64,000 nt of DNA from Peromyscus leucopus (lineage: Eukaryota; Chordata; Mammalia; Rodentia; Cricetidae), in the NCBI RefSeq assembly GCF_004664715.2, contig NC_051082.1, positions 3,940,124-4,004,123 of the forward strand. Reading direction: 5' to 3'. The first letter of the stretch is position 1, and the number at the start of each line of letters is the position of its first letter. The notes under the pieces are model-generated. The model made no database searches. It was not told where the DNA came from and saw only the letters and a program-made list of their open reading frames with translations. The translations under genes were made by a program, and so were the position numbers. Positions 43,334 to 54,905 of the stretch are shown one piece after another.

Positions 43334-44351
43334 CTTAAATCATTGCTCTGATGACGCACCCTGAGTGTGTGAGCACCTGTGCAGCTGTAATCATTGGTCT
43401 CCAAAGAACACTTCTGTCCAGGTGCATTCCCTTCCAGAGAGACAGGTTGGGTCCCCCTTCTAGGCTGGTGCTCAAGATTCAGAGGGATGTGGGAGGCATG
43501 AGGACGGAAGGGCAGAGAGCGGTGTGTGGAGACAAGGAAACACATCCCACCTCTTTCCAAAAAGCACTGAGGCGCAGGGTGAGGTGCCTGCAGCCACGCG
43601 TCCGTCTATTCGTCATCTTTGCCGGTTTACAGCTCCTGTCGGCCTCTGGGTTGCCCTCTTCCCACTCCTCTCAGGAAGTGGCCAATGGCCAAATGTCCTT
43701 AGGACTCCATTCAGGCTTCTTCTCCCAGGCACCCTGACCACACAGACTTGCGTTCAGCCTCTCCTTAGCCACCCTGATCACGCCTTTGGAGGTGGCAGTA
43801 CATGTGGTCATGTTAGAATCCCAAGGCATGTGTGTGTTGTGCGTGGGACTTCCTGGAAAGCTGTGTCTGCAGAGGCAGGCTGACTCATCAGAACAGCAGC
43901 AGCTACCTGGAGAGGTGGGAATGTTGCAGGTCCAGAGCCCAATTACAGTTTACTCTGGGCTGTCTTCAGGGCCCTGAGTAGCTGTTCCTTAGCTGCCTCT
44001 GTTGGACCTAACGTCCTATGACTCACAGGTCATAGGTGAAGGTGAAGCCTTCTGGGATGTTTTAACTCAGCAGACCCCCCAGCGTCCACCAACCCAGGAG
44101 CTAAGCCTGTCATTAGAATGCACCCGAGGCCTCCAGCCAGGGCTCCTCCACCAGTGTATTCGAAAGTGTCTCCATCTGTGACCGGCCTTTTCTATTGCTA
44201 TGAAAACTTCATGAAACAGCTTCCATGTTGGGACATGGAATCTGGGGAGACCTAAACCTGTGATCCCGGGCCACGGTCACTCCTATTGGGCTCCAGAATA
44301 AACCCTCCCCCTCCCTTCTTTGGAAGTGAGAGCTGTGTTTTTGCGTTGACA

Positions 44352-44363
44352 GTGTGTATGCAT

Positions 44364-44412
<49 letters not shown>
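44352..44412. repeat. (TG)n(CG)n microsatellite
   Basis: TG run followed by cgcgcgcgc, an alternating purine-pyrimidine tract. Confidence 0.95.
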
Positions 44413-44734
44413 TGGGGATATGCTCATGTGTGCTCGCATGAGTGCACATGGCTGTCTGTATGTTTGTGTGTGCATGACCATGCACATGTCACATGCCTCC
44501 CCAGGCCGTGAACTCCGTGAGCCTGAAAACCCAGTCTTCCTCCTTCGTTTACAGATGTCTCCTGATGCAGACAGTGACAAGCACTGGCCTGATACAGAAT
44601 CATGTGCCCACCATGTCACATCCTGCACCCACTAGAGCTCAAGCATTTGAGGGCCGAGATGGGAAGATCCATCTTCTGGACACTGGCCAGAGAAAGGGGG
44701 GAATGGGAGATAATGGTTCCCATGGTGACAGTAG

Positions 44735-44945
44735 CTTCTGGTTGCTAAGCACCAATTATGTGCTGACAGAAGCTAAGACTTTCACAAGCCTATCACCCCA
44801 AAGTCACTCCCAAGACCCCTGTGAGGAAGGAACGCTTATCCTCCCCATTTCATGTCAGGATACCAAGGCTCAGAGAGGGAAGGTAATGTGGCCAAGGTGG
44901 CACAGCGTGAAGAAGGTGGAAGAGGACTTTGAACCCGGGAAGTCT
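44735..44945 (+). repeat. MIR element
   Basis: Nearly full MIR pattern: 'gctaagcaccaattatgtgc' core, then 'ccccatttcatgtcagg', 'aaggctcagagagggaag' and 'ggtggcacagc'. Confidence 0.75.
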
Positions 44946-44949
44946 GGTG

Positions 44950-45270
44950 TGGTGGTTAGAATGAGAATGGCCCCCATAGGCTCATATATTGGAATGCTTG
45001 GTCATGGGGGCAGTGGCGAATTTGAAAAGATCAGCGGGATTAGGAGGTGCGGCCTTGCTGGAGTAAGTGCGTCCCTGGGGGTGGGCTTTGAGGTTTTAAA
45101 ATCCCAAGCCAGGCCCAGTGTCTCTTTCGTTTGTGGATGTGTCTCTCTGCCTGCTGCCATCCTGCCACCGTCATGATAACAGACGAACTGTAAGCAAGCT
45201 CCCAGCTAAAAGCTTTCTTTCATCAGAGTTGCCTTGGTCACGGTGTCTCCCCACAGCAACAGCACACTGA
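44950..45270 (+). repeat. Rodent interspersed repeat
   Basis: Recognised pattern 'gtggttagaatgagaatggc', 'ggaatgcttggtcatggg', 'ctgcctgctgcc', 'ccccacagcaacagcacactg'. Common in rodent genomes; family name not certain. Confidence 0.65.
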
Positions 45271-46092
45271 GGCATCTGGTTTGAGAGCCTACTTATGTGA
45301 TCATGTGCTGCTGCATGGTAGATGTGGGGCAGATACGAGGTCAGGATGAAGAAGGAAGCTGTGGACCCGACTGGATGCTGGGGAGGGATGCTGAGGGTGG
45401 TCTACCACGGAGGCGAGGAGGAGACACGGGGCACACGGCCGGTCTTTCCGTGGTTGCCTGGACCTCTAGGACTCCGATTGGGAAACAAGAAGCCACTCAA
45501 ATCTGTGGTTCCCAGATTCACACAATGAAACCCCAACTTCCCACACAGGGGCGTTTAGCAATGTCTGGAGGTGTTTGGGGTTTTTTCCACAGCTGAGGGT
45601 GTTGCTGGCGTGTTAGTGGGTAGAGACAAGGAAGGTCGCGTCCCACCCCCACAGTTCACGGAGCATACGGGTGAAATGATATGGACACAAGCCACCCTGA
45701 GAGCAGTGGGCTCAGGGGTGGCCATGCAGATGCCTCCCAGTTCTCAGCGGCATGGATGGCTAACAGGTTCCCATGACAACTGCCAGGCAAGGAAGGACCT
45801 TGGATTCTGTGGCTTTATAGGTTTTCGGCAACTCTTTCTCCTGCTGGAACTACCCACCCCCTTCCCCACAATCCGTAGAGAAGAATGAGCTAGAGAGGAA
45901 GGCGTGGTCCGAGACCTTTTCCTGATGATAAATGAGGGCACAGGACTAATTTGGGGTGGGGTGTAAAAAAAGGAAGTGTAAAACCACAAACGCCCAACTA
46001 GCATATGTGGAAGAGACTGGAAAGGGAGGTGTTGAGCCAAAGCCATGACTTGTCTTTCCAGAAAAAAAAATTATGTGTAGTTTTCCAATCCA

Positions 46093-46300
46093 CTAAGGGG
46101 CTGAGGATGTAACTCAGTTGGTAGAGTGCCCGGTTCCATCCCCAGCACCTCATAAACCAGATGTGGTGGTGCACATCTGTAGTCCCAGCCTTCAGGAGGG
46201 GGAGGCAGGAGGATCAGGAGTTCAAAGTCATTCTGAGCTGTTGTGATTTCAAGGCTAGCCTGAGCTACATGAGACCCTGTCTCAACAAACCAAAAATGAA
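46093..46300 (+). repeat. B4 SINE (ID + B1 composite)
   Basis: ID part (ggatgtaactcagttggtag, ggttccatccccagcacc) followed by B1-like part ending 'gagaccctgtctcaacaaac'. Confidence 0.88.
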
Positions 46301-46522
46301 TAAATCCATCCCTTGGCGCCTCAGTTAGGCAATTAGACTCTCCGTGTTAAAGCAGTGGGAACCTGTTTTCAGTATTGGCTATTATAGTGCTTCCCACTCT
46401 GGGGTACACCCAGGAAATGTCTAAGCAAGCAGAGGGAGGGGAGGGTATGTCTGGCATCTAGTGAGTTCATATAAAACTCCACCTGACAAATTTATAATTT
46501 GTAGCTTTATTTCCTATCTGTC

Positions 46523-46912
46523 CCGACTAGTTTTGTGTCAACTTGACACAAGCAAGAGTCATCTGAAAGGAGGGATCCTCAATTGAGAAAATGCCCCATG
46601 AGATCCATCTGTAGGGCATTTTCTTAATTAGCGATTGATTAGGGAGGACCCAGCCATTGTGGGTGGAGCCATCCCTGGGCTGGTGGTCCTGGGTTCTATA
46701 AGAACACAGTCTGGGCAAGCCATGGGGAGCAAGCCAGTAAGCAGCACCCCTCCATGGCCTCTGCATCAGCTCCTGCCTCCAGGTTCTGCCCTGCTTGAGT
46801 TCTGTCCTGTCTTCCTTTGATGATGGACTGTGGTGTAGAAGTGTATGCTGAATTAACCCTTTCTTTCCCTAGTTGCTTTTGGTCACTGGTGTTTATCACA
46901 GCAATGGAAACC
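46523..46912 (+). repeat. Rodent interspersed repeat (RMER1-like), forward
   Basis: Complete-looking copy from 'tgtgtcaacttgacacaagc' to 'gtgtttatcacagcaatgg'. The reverse copy at 48,272-48,665 gives a loose inverted pair about 1.4 kb apart. Confidence 0.72.
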
Positions 46913-46939
46913 CAGCTGACGGTGGACTTGGAGATTAAA

Positions 46940-47150
46940 AAACTTTGTGCCACTTTGTTTCCTTTCTCTGCTTTGTGGTTGAGGATGTGAGCTCTCAGCT
47001 TCCCGCTCCGGCCACCGTGTCTGCCACCTGATGCCATGCTTTCCTGCCACGATGGACTCTTATCCCTCTGGAATCATAAGCCCAGATAAGCTCATCTGTA
47101 AATTCCCTCGGTCATGGTGTTTTATCACAGCAACAGAAAAGTAACTAATG
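46940..47150 (+). repeat. Related rodent repeat fragment
   Basis: Landmarks 'gaggatgtgagctctcagct' and 'tggtgttttatcacagcaac', a 3'-end pattern similar to the previous element. Confidence 0.55.
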
Positions 47151-47329
47151 TGGGGCTGGAAGCATTTGTAGGGTGCACTGGGCAAATGAAGCTCCCTGGT
47201 GAGAAGTGGGCAGGGTGGTGGTGATGAATGCCTAGATGAGCCAGTAAACTGACAAGAAGTGGGTGAACCAGCAAATGAAGCCATGCATGGGATGGATGGA
47301 CTGAGAGTGTGAATGATGAATGATGGGAA

Positions 47330-47737
47330 TCACGTGGATGGATGAGTGGATGGGAAAATGGATGGATGAATGGATGGATGGGAAAAAAATCGCTGAATGG
47401 ATGGATGAATGACTGGATGGGAAAATCACTGGATGGATGGATGGATGGATGGATGAATGGATGAATGAATGAATGGAATGAACGGATGGATGGATGGATG
47501 GATGGGAAAATCACTGGATGGATGGATGGATGGATGGATGGATGGATGGATGGATGGATGGATGGATGGATGGATGGATGGATGGATGGATGGATGGATG
47601 GATGGATGGATGGATGGATGATGGATGGATGGATGGATGGATGGATGGATGGATGGGAAAATCACTGGATGGATGGATGACTGGATGGACAAATGACTGG
47701 ATGGATGAATGAATGGATGGGAAAAATCACTGGATGG
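47330..47737. repeat. (GGAT)n array with a higher-order GGGAAAATCACT spacer
   Basis: Long perfect ggat runs (47,517-47,655) flanked by units in which ggat blocks are separated by 'gggaaaatcactggat'. Confidence 0.96.
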
Positions 47738-48119
47738 AGTCTTCAGAGGTGACTTCTTCCCCTCTGAATGTGCTGTCCTCTCCTGTTCCTTTGCACAAGC
47801 CTATGAAGCCAGGTATTTTGCACACAACAGCATGAGAACCTGGACGTCATATTTGGTCATATTTTCCGTTGCTTGCTTCTGAAGGTTACAGCTGTTGAGT
47901 GACTTTTTCAAAGTCTCCACAAGTATCATATTCTTTGTCATGGATACCATTGAAGTCCCTGCCCACAGTCAGTGTGGTGGACACTGTTCAGTGGGCATCA
48001 CCATCTTAACCAGAGCAGCTGTGACTACCCACTAGCAATTCGGCCTATTGGTGTTCCCTCATGGAAGCGAGGGTTGAGGGATCATTAGACCCTCATCAGA
48101 TTCCAGCTCCCTACTCAGA

Positions 48120-48200
48120 TACTCACAGAGATCCGCCTGGCTCTGCCTCCTGAGTGCTGAGATTAAAGGCGTGCGCTGCTGCTGCCACCGCCGCCGCCAG
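48120..48200 (-). repeat. 3'-truncated B1 SINE without poly(A), perfect 14-bp target duplication
   Basis: The reverse complement is B1 from its 5' end to 'ggatctctgtgagt', with GGC and CAG triplet expansions near the 5' end. Identical GCTCCCTACTCAGA flanks lie at 48,106-48,119 and 48,201-48,214. Confidence 0.9.
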
Positions 48201-48271
48201 GCTCCCTACTCAGAGTTCTTAACTCAAGATTCATCTCAAAGATGGATGAGCAGGTCTGAATAGGTGAAGGT

Positions 48272-48665
48272 GTCCTAGTCAGGGTTTCAACTGCTGTGAC
48301 AAAACAGCGTGAGCAAAGCAAGTTGGGGAGGGAAGGGTTTGTTTGGCTCACATTTCCACACCATAGTCCATCACTGATGGAAGTCAGGAGAGGAACTCAA
48401 CCAGGGCAGGAACCTGGAGGCAGGAGCTGATGCAGAGACCATGGAGGGGTGCTGCTTGCTGGCTTGCTCCCCATGGCTTGTTCAGCCTGCTTTCTTATAG
48501 AACCCAGGACCACCAGCCCAGGGATGGCCCACCCACAATGGGCTGGGCCCTCCCCCATCAATCACTAATTAAGAAATGACCCTACAGGCTTGCCTACAGA
48601 GCCAATCTGATGGAGGCATTTTCTCAGTTAAGATTCCTTCCCAGATTTGTCTAGGTTTATGTCAA
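48272..48665 (-). repeat. Rodent interspersed repeat (RMER1-like), reverse, with A-rich junction
   Basis: Landmarks 'cagggtttcaactgctgtg', 'ggcaggagctgatgcagag' and 'cactaattaagaaatgacc'. It ends in an A-rich stretch (48,668-48,715), after which a second fragment ('cctccccaaacagcaccgcc', 48,717-48,845) follows. Confidence 0.72.
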
Positions 48666-49327
48666 GTTAAAAAAGAAAAAGAAAAAACAAAAACAAAACA
48701 AAAACAAAAAAAAACCCCACACCTGCCCCCAGTGACTCCAGCAAGACTGCATTGCCTAACCTCCCCAAACAGCACCGCCAACTGGAAACCTAGGCTTCAA
48801 ATGCCTGAGATTATGGGGACGTTTCCCAGTCAAACCACCGGAGACCGGCTGCTTAGATCCAGGCATCCCTTTTATAGCTGAACCTGTGTCTTTCCAGATG
48901 CTCTTCCTTCGTCCTCAACATTTCGCCCACTCTCTCTAGCCAGGACGCTGTGGTTCAGAAATAATCACACAGCCCTGCTGTCTCCCAAGCTTGGCACCCC
49001 TCTCTGTAAAGCCAGGGTGTTGAGCTAGGTGAGCCCTAAGAATCGGGAGTATTCCTAGACGAAGAAGGGGTCATGTGTAGGCGTGGAGACAAAGAAACAA
49101 ACCAACCCCTGGAGAACTAAAGGGTGGGAGAAGGGAAGGGCTAGTCACACCTACTCCCCCTAAAGCATCAGCCCTGTCCGCCCCGCCCCCACCCCACCTC
49201 AACCTCTGCCCTTTTCTGTAAGTCTTTGAGCTGAATGACCCGAGGCTGGAGAAGCCTCACCCCCTTCCTGGCCTTCCTCGGCTGAAGCAACAACCAGCCC
49301 ATCCCTTGTCTCCTGGACTGTGGAAAG

Positions 49328-49475
49328 GGTCTAATTAATAAACACGCCTTTAATGCAAGTTGATGTTAAAAAGCGACGTTTAAATGCTAATTATTGTTAT
49401 CAGGGCCCGTTTCCTGCCTAATTAAATGCATGGATTCTGTAATTATTAGCTAATTCCCAAAGAGAAGCCAGGTCC
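49328..49475. promoter_or_regulatory. Candidate conserved enhancer-like block rich in homeodomain sites
   Basis: Four TAATTA cores (ctaattaata, gctaattattg, cctaattaaa, gtaattatta) plus gctaattcc and a cctttaatgc, with SOX-like attgtt and an octamer-like aatgcatgg, in about 145 bases. Flanking sequence is GC-rich and the block shows no repeat signature. Its role is inferred from motif density only. Confidence 0.45.
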
Positions 49476-50319
49476 TCAGGTGTTACAACTTTCTCTCAGC
49501 CATTGACCTGATTCTCAAGTCCTAGGAGGACAAGCCTGATGGTCTTGAGGCTTGAAAGGGGATGAAGTGGGGTCCTGGGGGAATATGGCTTTGCTGATGT
49601 GACCTTCAGGGCCCAGTTGTCAGCTCCCTGTGGCTCACTCAGCTTTAGGAATGTGACCCCATGTCTAGAAAGTGAGAGGCATGTAAGGGGATCTAACCCT
49701 CTGAGGTATTGGTGGCTGCAGCCGCTATGGGACCTGCCACCTCCACCCTGGGTTATGTTTTCTGCCAGATGTTTTGAAAGGTATTTTACACTCACTTGTC
49801 TTGTCAGCTTCATGTTGCTACAATGAACACCTGATCTGGTTAATTTATAAAGTGAGACAGTTTCTTTGGCTCCAGGTTCTAGAAGTTCCAGCCCAGGATG
49901 AGGCAGCCCCATGGGCTTCGGACTTCTGGCCATGGTGGCATCACCGCAGGAGGGCGTGGCAGAGAAATCCGCTTACATGGTTTTGTCTTTTCTAGACTTT
50001 CTCATCAACAGAACTGTTCAAGGAGCCTGGCTTCTGTGTGTGCATTAGTATTCCATTCCTTTATACAGCTGAAAAGTAGTGTTCCCATGTGTAAGAAATG
50101 TTTTATTGCTATTAAAGGTAGCTTGCAGTCCACATATTTCACGTGTCTCCCGACCCCAGGAAACTTTGATGCATATCTTTTCATATCTCCTCCTGGGCAA
50201 AATTTTTCTTCAAGCAAAGTACCTCCTCCCTGCATCCCCAGAAGTCCATGGCCATAGCAGCTGGCCACTCCCCCTTTTCTTCGCTTCCTTTGTGCCTATT
50301 CTTTTAAAACTAGCCAACA

Positions 50320-50522
50320 AAGGGGCTGGAGTGAGGACTCAGGGTTAAGGGAGCTGGCTGTTCTTGCAGAGAACCCAGGTTCAGATCCCAGCACCCACGT
50401 GGTGGCTCCCAACCATCCATACTTCCAGTTTCAGGGGATCTGCCGCCCTCTTCTGATCTCATTGTTTCGTGCACCTGGTGCACATGCATACATGCAGGCA
50501 AAGCACAGCGCTTTAAAAAAAA
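50320..50522 (+). repeat. B2/B3-type SINE
   Basis: Starts 'aaaggggctggagtgagg', with B-box 'ggttcagatcccagcaccc' and 'ccgccctcttctgatctc', and ends in an A-run. Confidence 0.88.
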
Positions 50523-50599
50523 CAAGCTAGCCAGTGTGAGGTGGGATCCAGCCAATGGGGAAAAGACACTGTCACCTTCTGCATTAGAAGAAACACCAG

Positions 50600-50718
50600 C
50601 GGCAGAGTGTGACAGCGCCCACATTTTATCTCAGCACTCAGGAGGCAGACGCAGGCAGATCACAGTGAGCTCCAGGCCAGACAGAGCCACATAGTGAGAC
50701 CGTGTCAAAAACACAAAA
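50600..50718 (+). repeat. Old B1-like fragment
   Basis: 'tatctcagcactcaggaggc', 'gcaggcagatcacagtgagc' and 'gtgagaccgtgtcaaaaac'. Confidence 0.75.
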
Positions 50719-50958
50719 CAGCATAAATGAAGTGAACCTCCTGTGGGTCATGGCTTACCCAGTCTTTACAAAAGGAAATCTCCTTGTTGATTTACTTTCA
50801 CTTCGTTCCCAGGATTTTCTTATGCGACACCAAAAATACTTGTCCCCACACATTTGGGGCGTACCACAGTTGGGACACACACCACTTGTGGTTTGAGTTC
50901 TTTCCAGTTTGGGGTTTCTTGGGTTTTGTTTGTTTGTATCAATAAAAACTGCATAAGC

Positions 50959-51134
50959 GCCGGGCGGTGGTGGCGCACGCCTTTAATCCCAGCACTCGGG
51001 AGGCAGAGCCAGGCGGATCTTTGTGAGTTCGAGGACAGCCTGGTCTACCAAGTGAGTCCCAGGAAAGGCACAAAGCTACACAGAGAAACCCTGTCTCAAA
51101 AAAAACAAAAAACAAAAAAAAAAAAAAAAACAAA
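50959..51134 (+). repeat. Young B1 SINE with perfect target duplication
   Basis: Full-length copy with the cricetid-type segment 'ggaaaggcacaaagctac', an A/C-rich tail, and identical AAAAACTGCATAAGC flanks at 50,944-50,958 and 51,135-51,149. Confidence 0.96.
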
Positions 51135-51313
51135 AAAAACTGCATAAGCATGCACCTGTACTCTTTGTATGGACGGATGGTCTCACCCTCTCAGTTAAGT
51201 GTCCAGGAGAACTGCTGGATCACAGTTAGTTACCCATGAAATGTGCTGCCAAACTTCGCCCAAGAGGTCACATCCTTTGCATTCCCATCAGCTCTGTCAG
51301 TCTCTCCCTTTTA

Positions 51314-51316
<3 letters not shown>

Positions 51317-51358
<42 letters not shown>
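51317..51358. repeat. (GT)n microsatellite
   Basis: Uninterrupted GT run followed by further TG-rich sequence to about 51,390. Confidence 0.95.
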
Positions 51359-51359
<1 letters not shown>

Positions 51360-51859
51360 ATATGTATGTGTGCATGTGTGCACATAAATGCAGGTGTTCC
51401 TGGAGGACAGAAGAGGGAGTCAGGTCCCTAGAGCCTGAGTGACAGGCAGTGATGAAACCCCAGACATGAGTGCTGAGCACTGACCTCGGATCCTCTGCAG
51501 GTGCAGGAGCAGTTGGTGCTCTGACAGGTCTGGTCCCTGTTTCTCTCCAGGGTGAACTGAAGTGTTCTTTGTCTATCCTCGGGGCAAGTGCCCTGCTGAG
51601 GGCAACGCATCTTGGCCTCAAGCATCTCCCCTTTCCATTCTTTGGAGGAACCAGAGTCACTCATTTCGGTGAAGTCCAGGGTGTTGACTTTGCTGTGTTA
51701 GCTTGTGTTTTGGTTTTGTCTCTTTCAGACATCTCTGTTCTTGTGAACCCAGGCACACATAGGCCTCCTCCCCAGAGCACCCACTGTTCCCTTCCTCACG
51801 CTGGTGCTGGTGTAAGATTACTCCCTAAACTCCCCTGGGGGAGTCTGTCAGGAGACCAG

Positions 51860-52275
51860 CTCCAACCTGCTCCCACCTTGGGTGGAGGAGAGAGGAATTA
51901 GGAAATATTAGGTAGAAAGATAGACCTAGACACGGAGGAGAAAGGCAGAGACACAGGATAGCTTCGGGAGGGCCCTGGGTCAGTACCCAGTTGCCCAGAA
52001 CTTTATTCAAAAGGGCTTTTTATAATATGCCAAGGTGAGAGGCAAGAGACCCTCTCCTTGCAAGATCAAAGCACATCGTACAGCCAAGTGTAGACCCTTC
52101 CAAACACCTGGTAAACACACCTCTGGCCAAATCATCTCCTTATGCAGCCCTGCTGGGTAAAGCAAGCTCAGAGTCTCTGACCCTGGGGAAGGTCTCACTA
52201 GGAAGCCTCTGTGGGCCACTACACTTCCCCAAAAGCTATAATACATTTCTCTGGCTTCCAACCTACAACAGGTAG
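51860..52275 (-). repeat. Probable solo ERV LTR, reverse
   Basis: The minus strand begins near 'tgtaggttggaagccagag', has 'cattataaaaag' and 'tgaataaagttctgg' (TATA-like and poly(A) signals in LTR order) and ends in a pyrimidine-rich stretch. Exact ends and family are not determined. Confidence 0.6.
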
Positions 52276-52317
52276 GCAAGCAAAGGATCCTCTATGTCCC
52301 CCATTAAAAATGAGCCA

Positions 52318-52497
52318 GAGCATGGGGGATGTGGCACATGGTTAAGAGTGCTGGCTGCTCTTGCCGAGGACCTGGGTTTGGTTCCCAGCACCCACGTGGT
52401 GTCTCATAACTTTCTCTACCTCCAATTTCAGGGGATCGGATGCCCTCTTCTGGCCTCTGCAACACTGCACACACATGGAACTCAGACAGACAGATGA
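52318..52497 (+). repeat. B2/B3-type SINE
   Basis: 'gttaagagtgctggctgctc', 'gtttggttcccagcaccc', 'gccctcttctggcctctgc'. It is followed by the TGA/GATA repeats. Confidence 0.88.
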
Positions 52498-52572
52498 TGA
52501 TGATGATGATGATAATAGATAGATAGATAGATAGGGAGATAGATAGATAGATAGATAGATAGATGATAGATA
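52495..52572. repeat. (TGA)n then (GATA)n microsatellite
   Basis: Six TGA units, then GATA units with one GGGA interruption. Confidence 0.95.
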
Positions 52573-53074
52573 TGCAAAGCAGACATTTTACAGAAGGCCA
52601 AAATCACCACCCCTAACTCCATCCTGAAGGTGCCCTGTGCTGTGGTTCAGTGTGAAATGACCCAGAGATCTCCATGTTGGATGCTCAGTCCCTTCCTGGG
52701 GATGACACCTTGAAGGCTCTGGAAACCCTCTGGACCTGCCGAAGGTCCCAGAGGACTTTGGGGCATCTTGTCCCTGCTCCTCCCCCTCCTCTCTCCCTCC
52801 TCTCTTCTTCCCTCCCTCTCTGTTTTCTGCTCACCATGAGATGGGCACCCTCCTCCACCACATGCTCCCTCCCATCTCCCTGTCGCTCAGCCCAGGCACA
52901 TGTGGTTAAACAACAAAATCCAGACCCTCAGAAACCCTGAGCCAGAGCAAAGCCTCCCTCCTTCATGCTGTTTCCATTACCCTGGCCTTGGTGACAACCA
53001 CCTGCTCCAGATCCTGCCGGGGTCTTCGGGAACAGAGCGCAGAGCAGATGCCTGGCCTCAAGTCAGCCCCAGGT

Positions 53075-53245
53075 CAGCAACGCGGCTTAGTAGGTAAAGG
53101 TGCCTGCCACCAAGGCTGACGACCTGCGTTCAGTTCTCAGGAGCCACATGGCAGGAGGAGAGAACTCACCCCCACAAATTGTCCTCTCACACAGGTGTGC
53201 CGTGGCACATGCCCGCCCCGTACTCAAATAAATAAATAGATGGTG
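53075..53245 (+). repeat. B3-type SINE
   Basis: 'gcggcttagtaggtaaagg', 'cgacctgcgttcagttctc', 'gaactcacccccac', ending in AAATAAATAAATAG. Confidence 0.78.
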
Positions 53246-53649
53246 TAGCAAAACCTCAGCCCCACCGGTTCACCGGCTTCTGCCTCCTCAAGGTGTGGCC
53301 TGTCGTCAGCCCTATCAGCGCCATCTGGGAGGGGACGAGAGGACTCACGTCTCAGGCCCTGCTCCAGACCCTGACAAGAGTCAGGGGTCAGTGTCCCCGT
53401 CACACCTCACCCGAACGCTCACTTGCCCACAGCCAGTCACTCTGAGAACAAGAGCGTTTGTCTTGAGAGACAGAAAGATGGAGAGGTTGTCTGACTGTCC
53501 GGTTTGTTCTGCTGTTGACCTCTCCCTGTGCTAATCTACAAATGTTGTCACAGCTGTATATGCATACGGGAGGGGGAAGCACTATGCACGTAGGGTTTGC
53601 CACTATCTGTAGAGAGGTTCAGGGATAAGAGGGGCCACTGCCAGCTCTG

Positions 53650-53745
53650 GGGGCACACCCTGTAATCCCAGCACCTGCCTGGGAAGGGGAGGAAGGAGCC
53701 TTTGCTACATAGGGAATTCAAGGCCTTCCTGGGCGCTAAAACAAT
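53650..53745 (+). repeat. B1-like fragment upstream of the A-box array
   Basis: 'ccctgtaatcccagcacc', then 'gctacatagggaattcaagg', a diverged B1/B4 right half. Confidence 0.6.
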
Positions 53746-53785
53746 CCCGGTGTTGAAAAACCAAGAGCCGCGAGTGTGTCTGAGT

Positions 53786-54859
53786 GGTGGAGAGCTGGGG
53801 GCGTGGCTCAGTGGTGGAGAGCTGGGGGCGTGGCTCAGTGGTGGAGTGCTGGAGGGCGTGGCTGAGTGGTGGAGTGCTGGGGGCGTGGCTGAGTGGTGGA
53901 GTGCTGGGGGCGTGGCTCAGTGGTGGAGTGCTGGGGGCGTGGCTGAGTGGTGGAGTGCTGGAGGGCGTGGCTCAGTGGTGGAGTGCTGGAGGCGTGGCTC
54001 AGTGGTGGAGTGCTGGGGGGGGGGGGGTGGGGGGGGGGGGGTGGGGGGGGGGGCGTGGTCAGTGGTGGAGGTGGGGGCGTGGTCAGTGGTGGAGGCTGGG
54101 GCGTGGCTCAGTGGTGGGAGTAGCGAGCTGGCTAGTGGTGGAGGCTGGGGGCGTGGCTCAGTGGTGGAGGGCTGGGGGCGTGGCTCAGTGGTGGAGTGCT
54201 GGGGGCGTGGCTCAGTGGTGGAGGTGCTGGGGGGCGTGGCTCAGTGGTGGAGTGCTGGGGGCGTGGCTCAGTGGTGGAGTGCTGGGGGGCGTGGCTGAGT
54301 GGTGGAGGGCTGGGGGGCGTGGCTGAGTGGTGGAGGGCTGGGGCGTGGCTCAGTGGTGGAGTGCTGGGGGCGTGGCTCAGTGGTGGAGTGCTGGGGGGCG
54401 TGGCTGAGTGGTGGAGTGCTGGGGGGCGTGGTCTTAGTGGTGGAGTGCTGGGGGGCGTGGCTTCTAGTGGTGGAGTGCTGGGGGCGTGGCTCAGTGGTGG
54501 AGTGCTGGGGGCGTGGCTCAGTGGTGGAGTGCTGGGGGGGCGTGGCTCGTGGTAGTGGTGGAGTGCTGGGGGGCGTGGCTCAGTGGTGGAGTGCTGGGGG
54601 GCGTGGCTCAGTGGTGGAGTGCTGGGGGCGTGGCTCAGTGGTGGAGTGCTGGGGGGCGTGGCTCAGTGGTGGAGTGGCTGGGGGGCGTGGCTCAGTGGTG
54701 GAGTGCTGGGGGGCGTGGCTCAGTGGTGGAGGTGCTGGGGGGCGTGGCTCAGTGGTGGAGTGCTGGGGGCGTGGCTCAGTGGTGGAGTGCTGGGGGCGTG
54801 GCTCAGTGGTGGAGTGCTGGGGGGCGTGGCTCAGTGGTGGAGTGCTGGGGGGGGGTGGT

Positions 54860-54905
<46 letters not shown>

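Noticed and set aside
43018..43560. 180-residue minus-strand Ser/Pro/Leu-rich frame
   Set aside because: It is a translation of the purine tract.
44493..45176. 227-residue + strand frame
   Set aside because: It spans a MIR element and a rodent repeat and shows no recognisable domain.
46523..48665. Inverted pair of RMER1-like repeats as a functional hairpin
   Set aside because: Opposite copies of a very common diverged repeat occur by chance; the arms are unlikely to pair specifically.
49498..49933. 145-residue minus-strand frame next to the homeodomain-site block
   Set aside because: No domain, no splice support and ordinary composition; considered chance.
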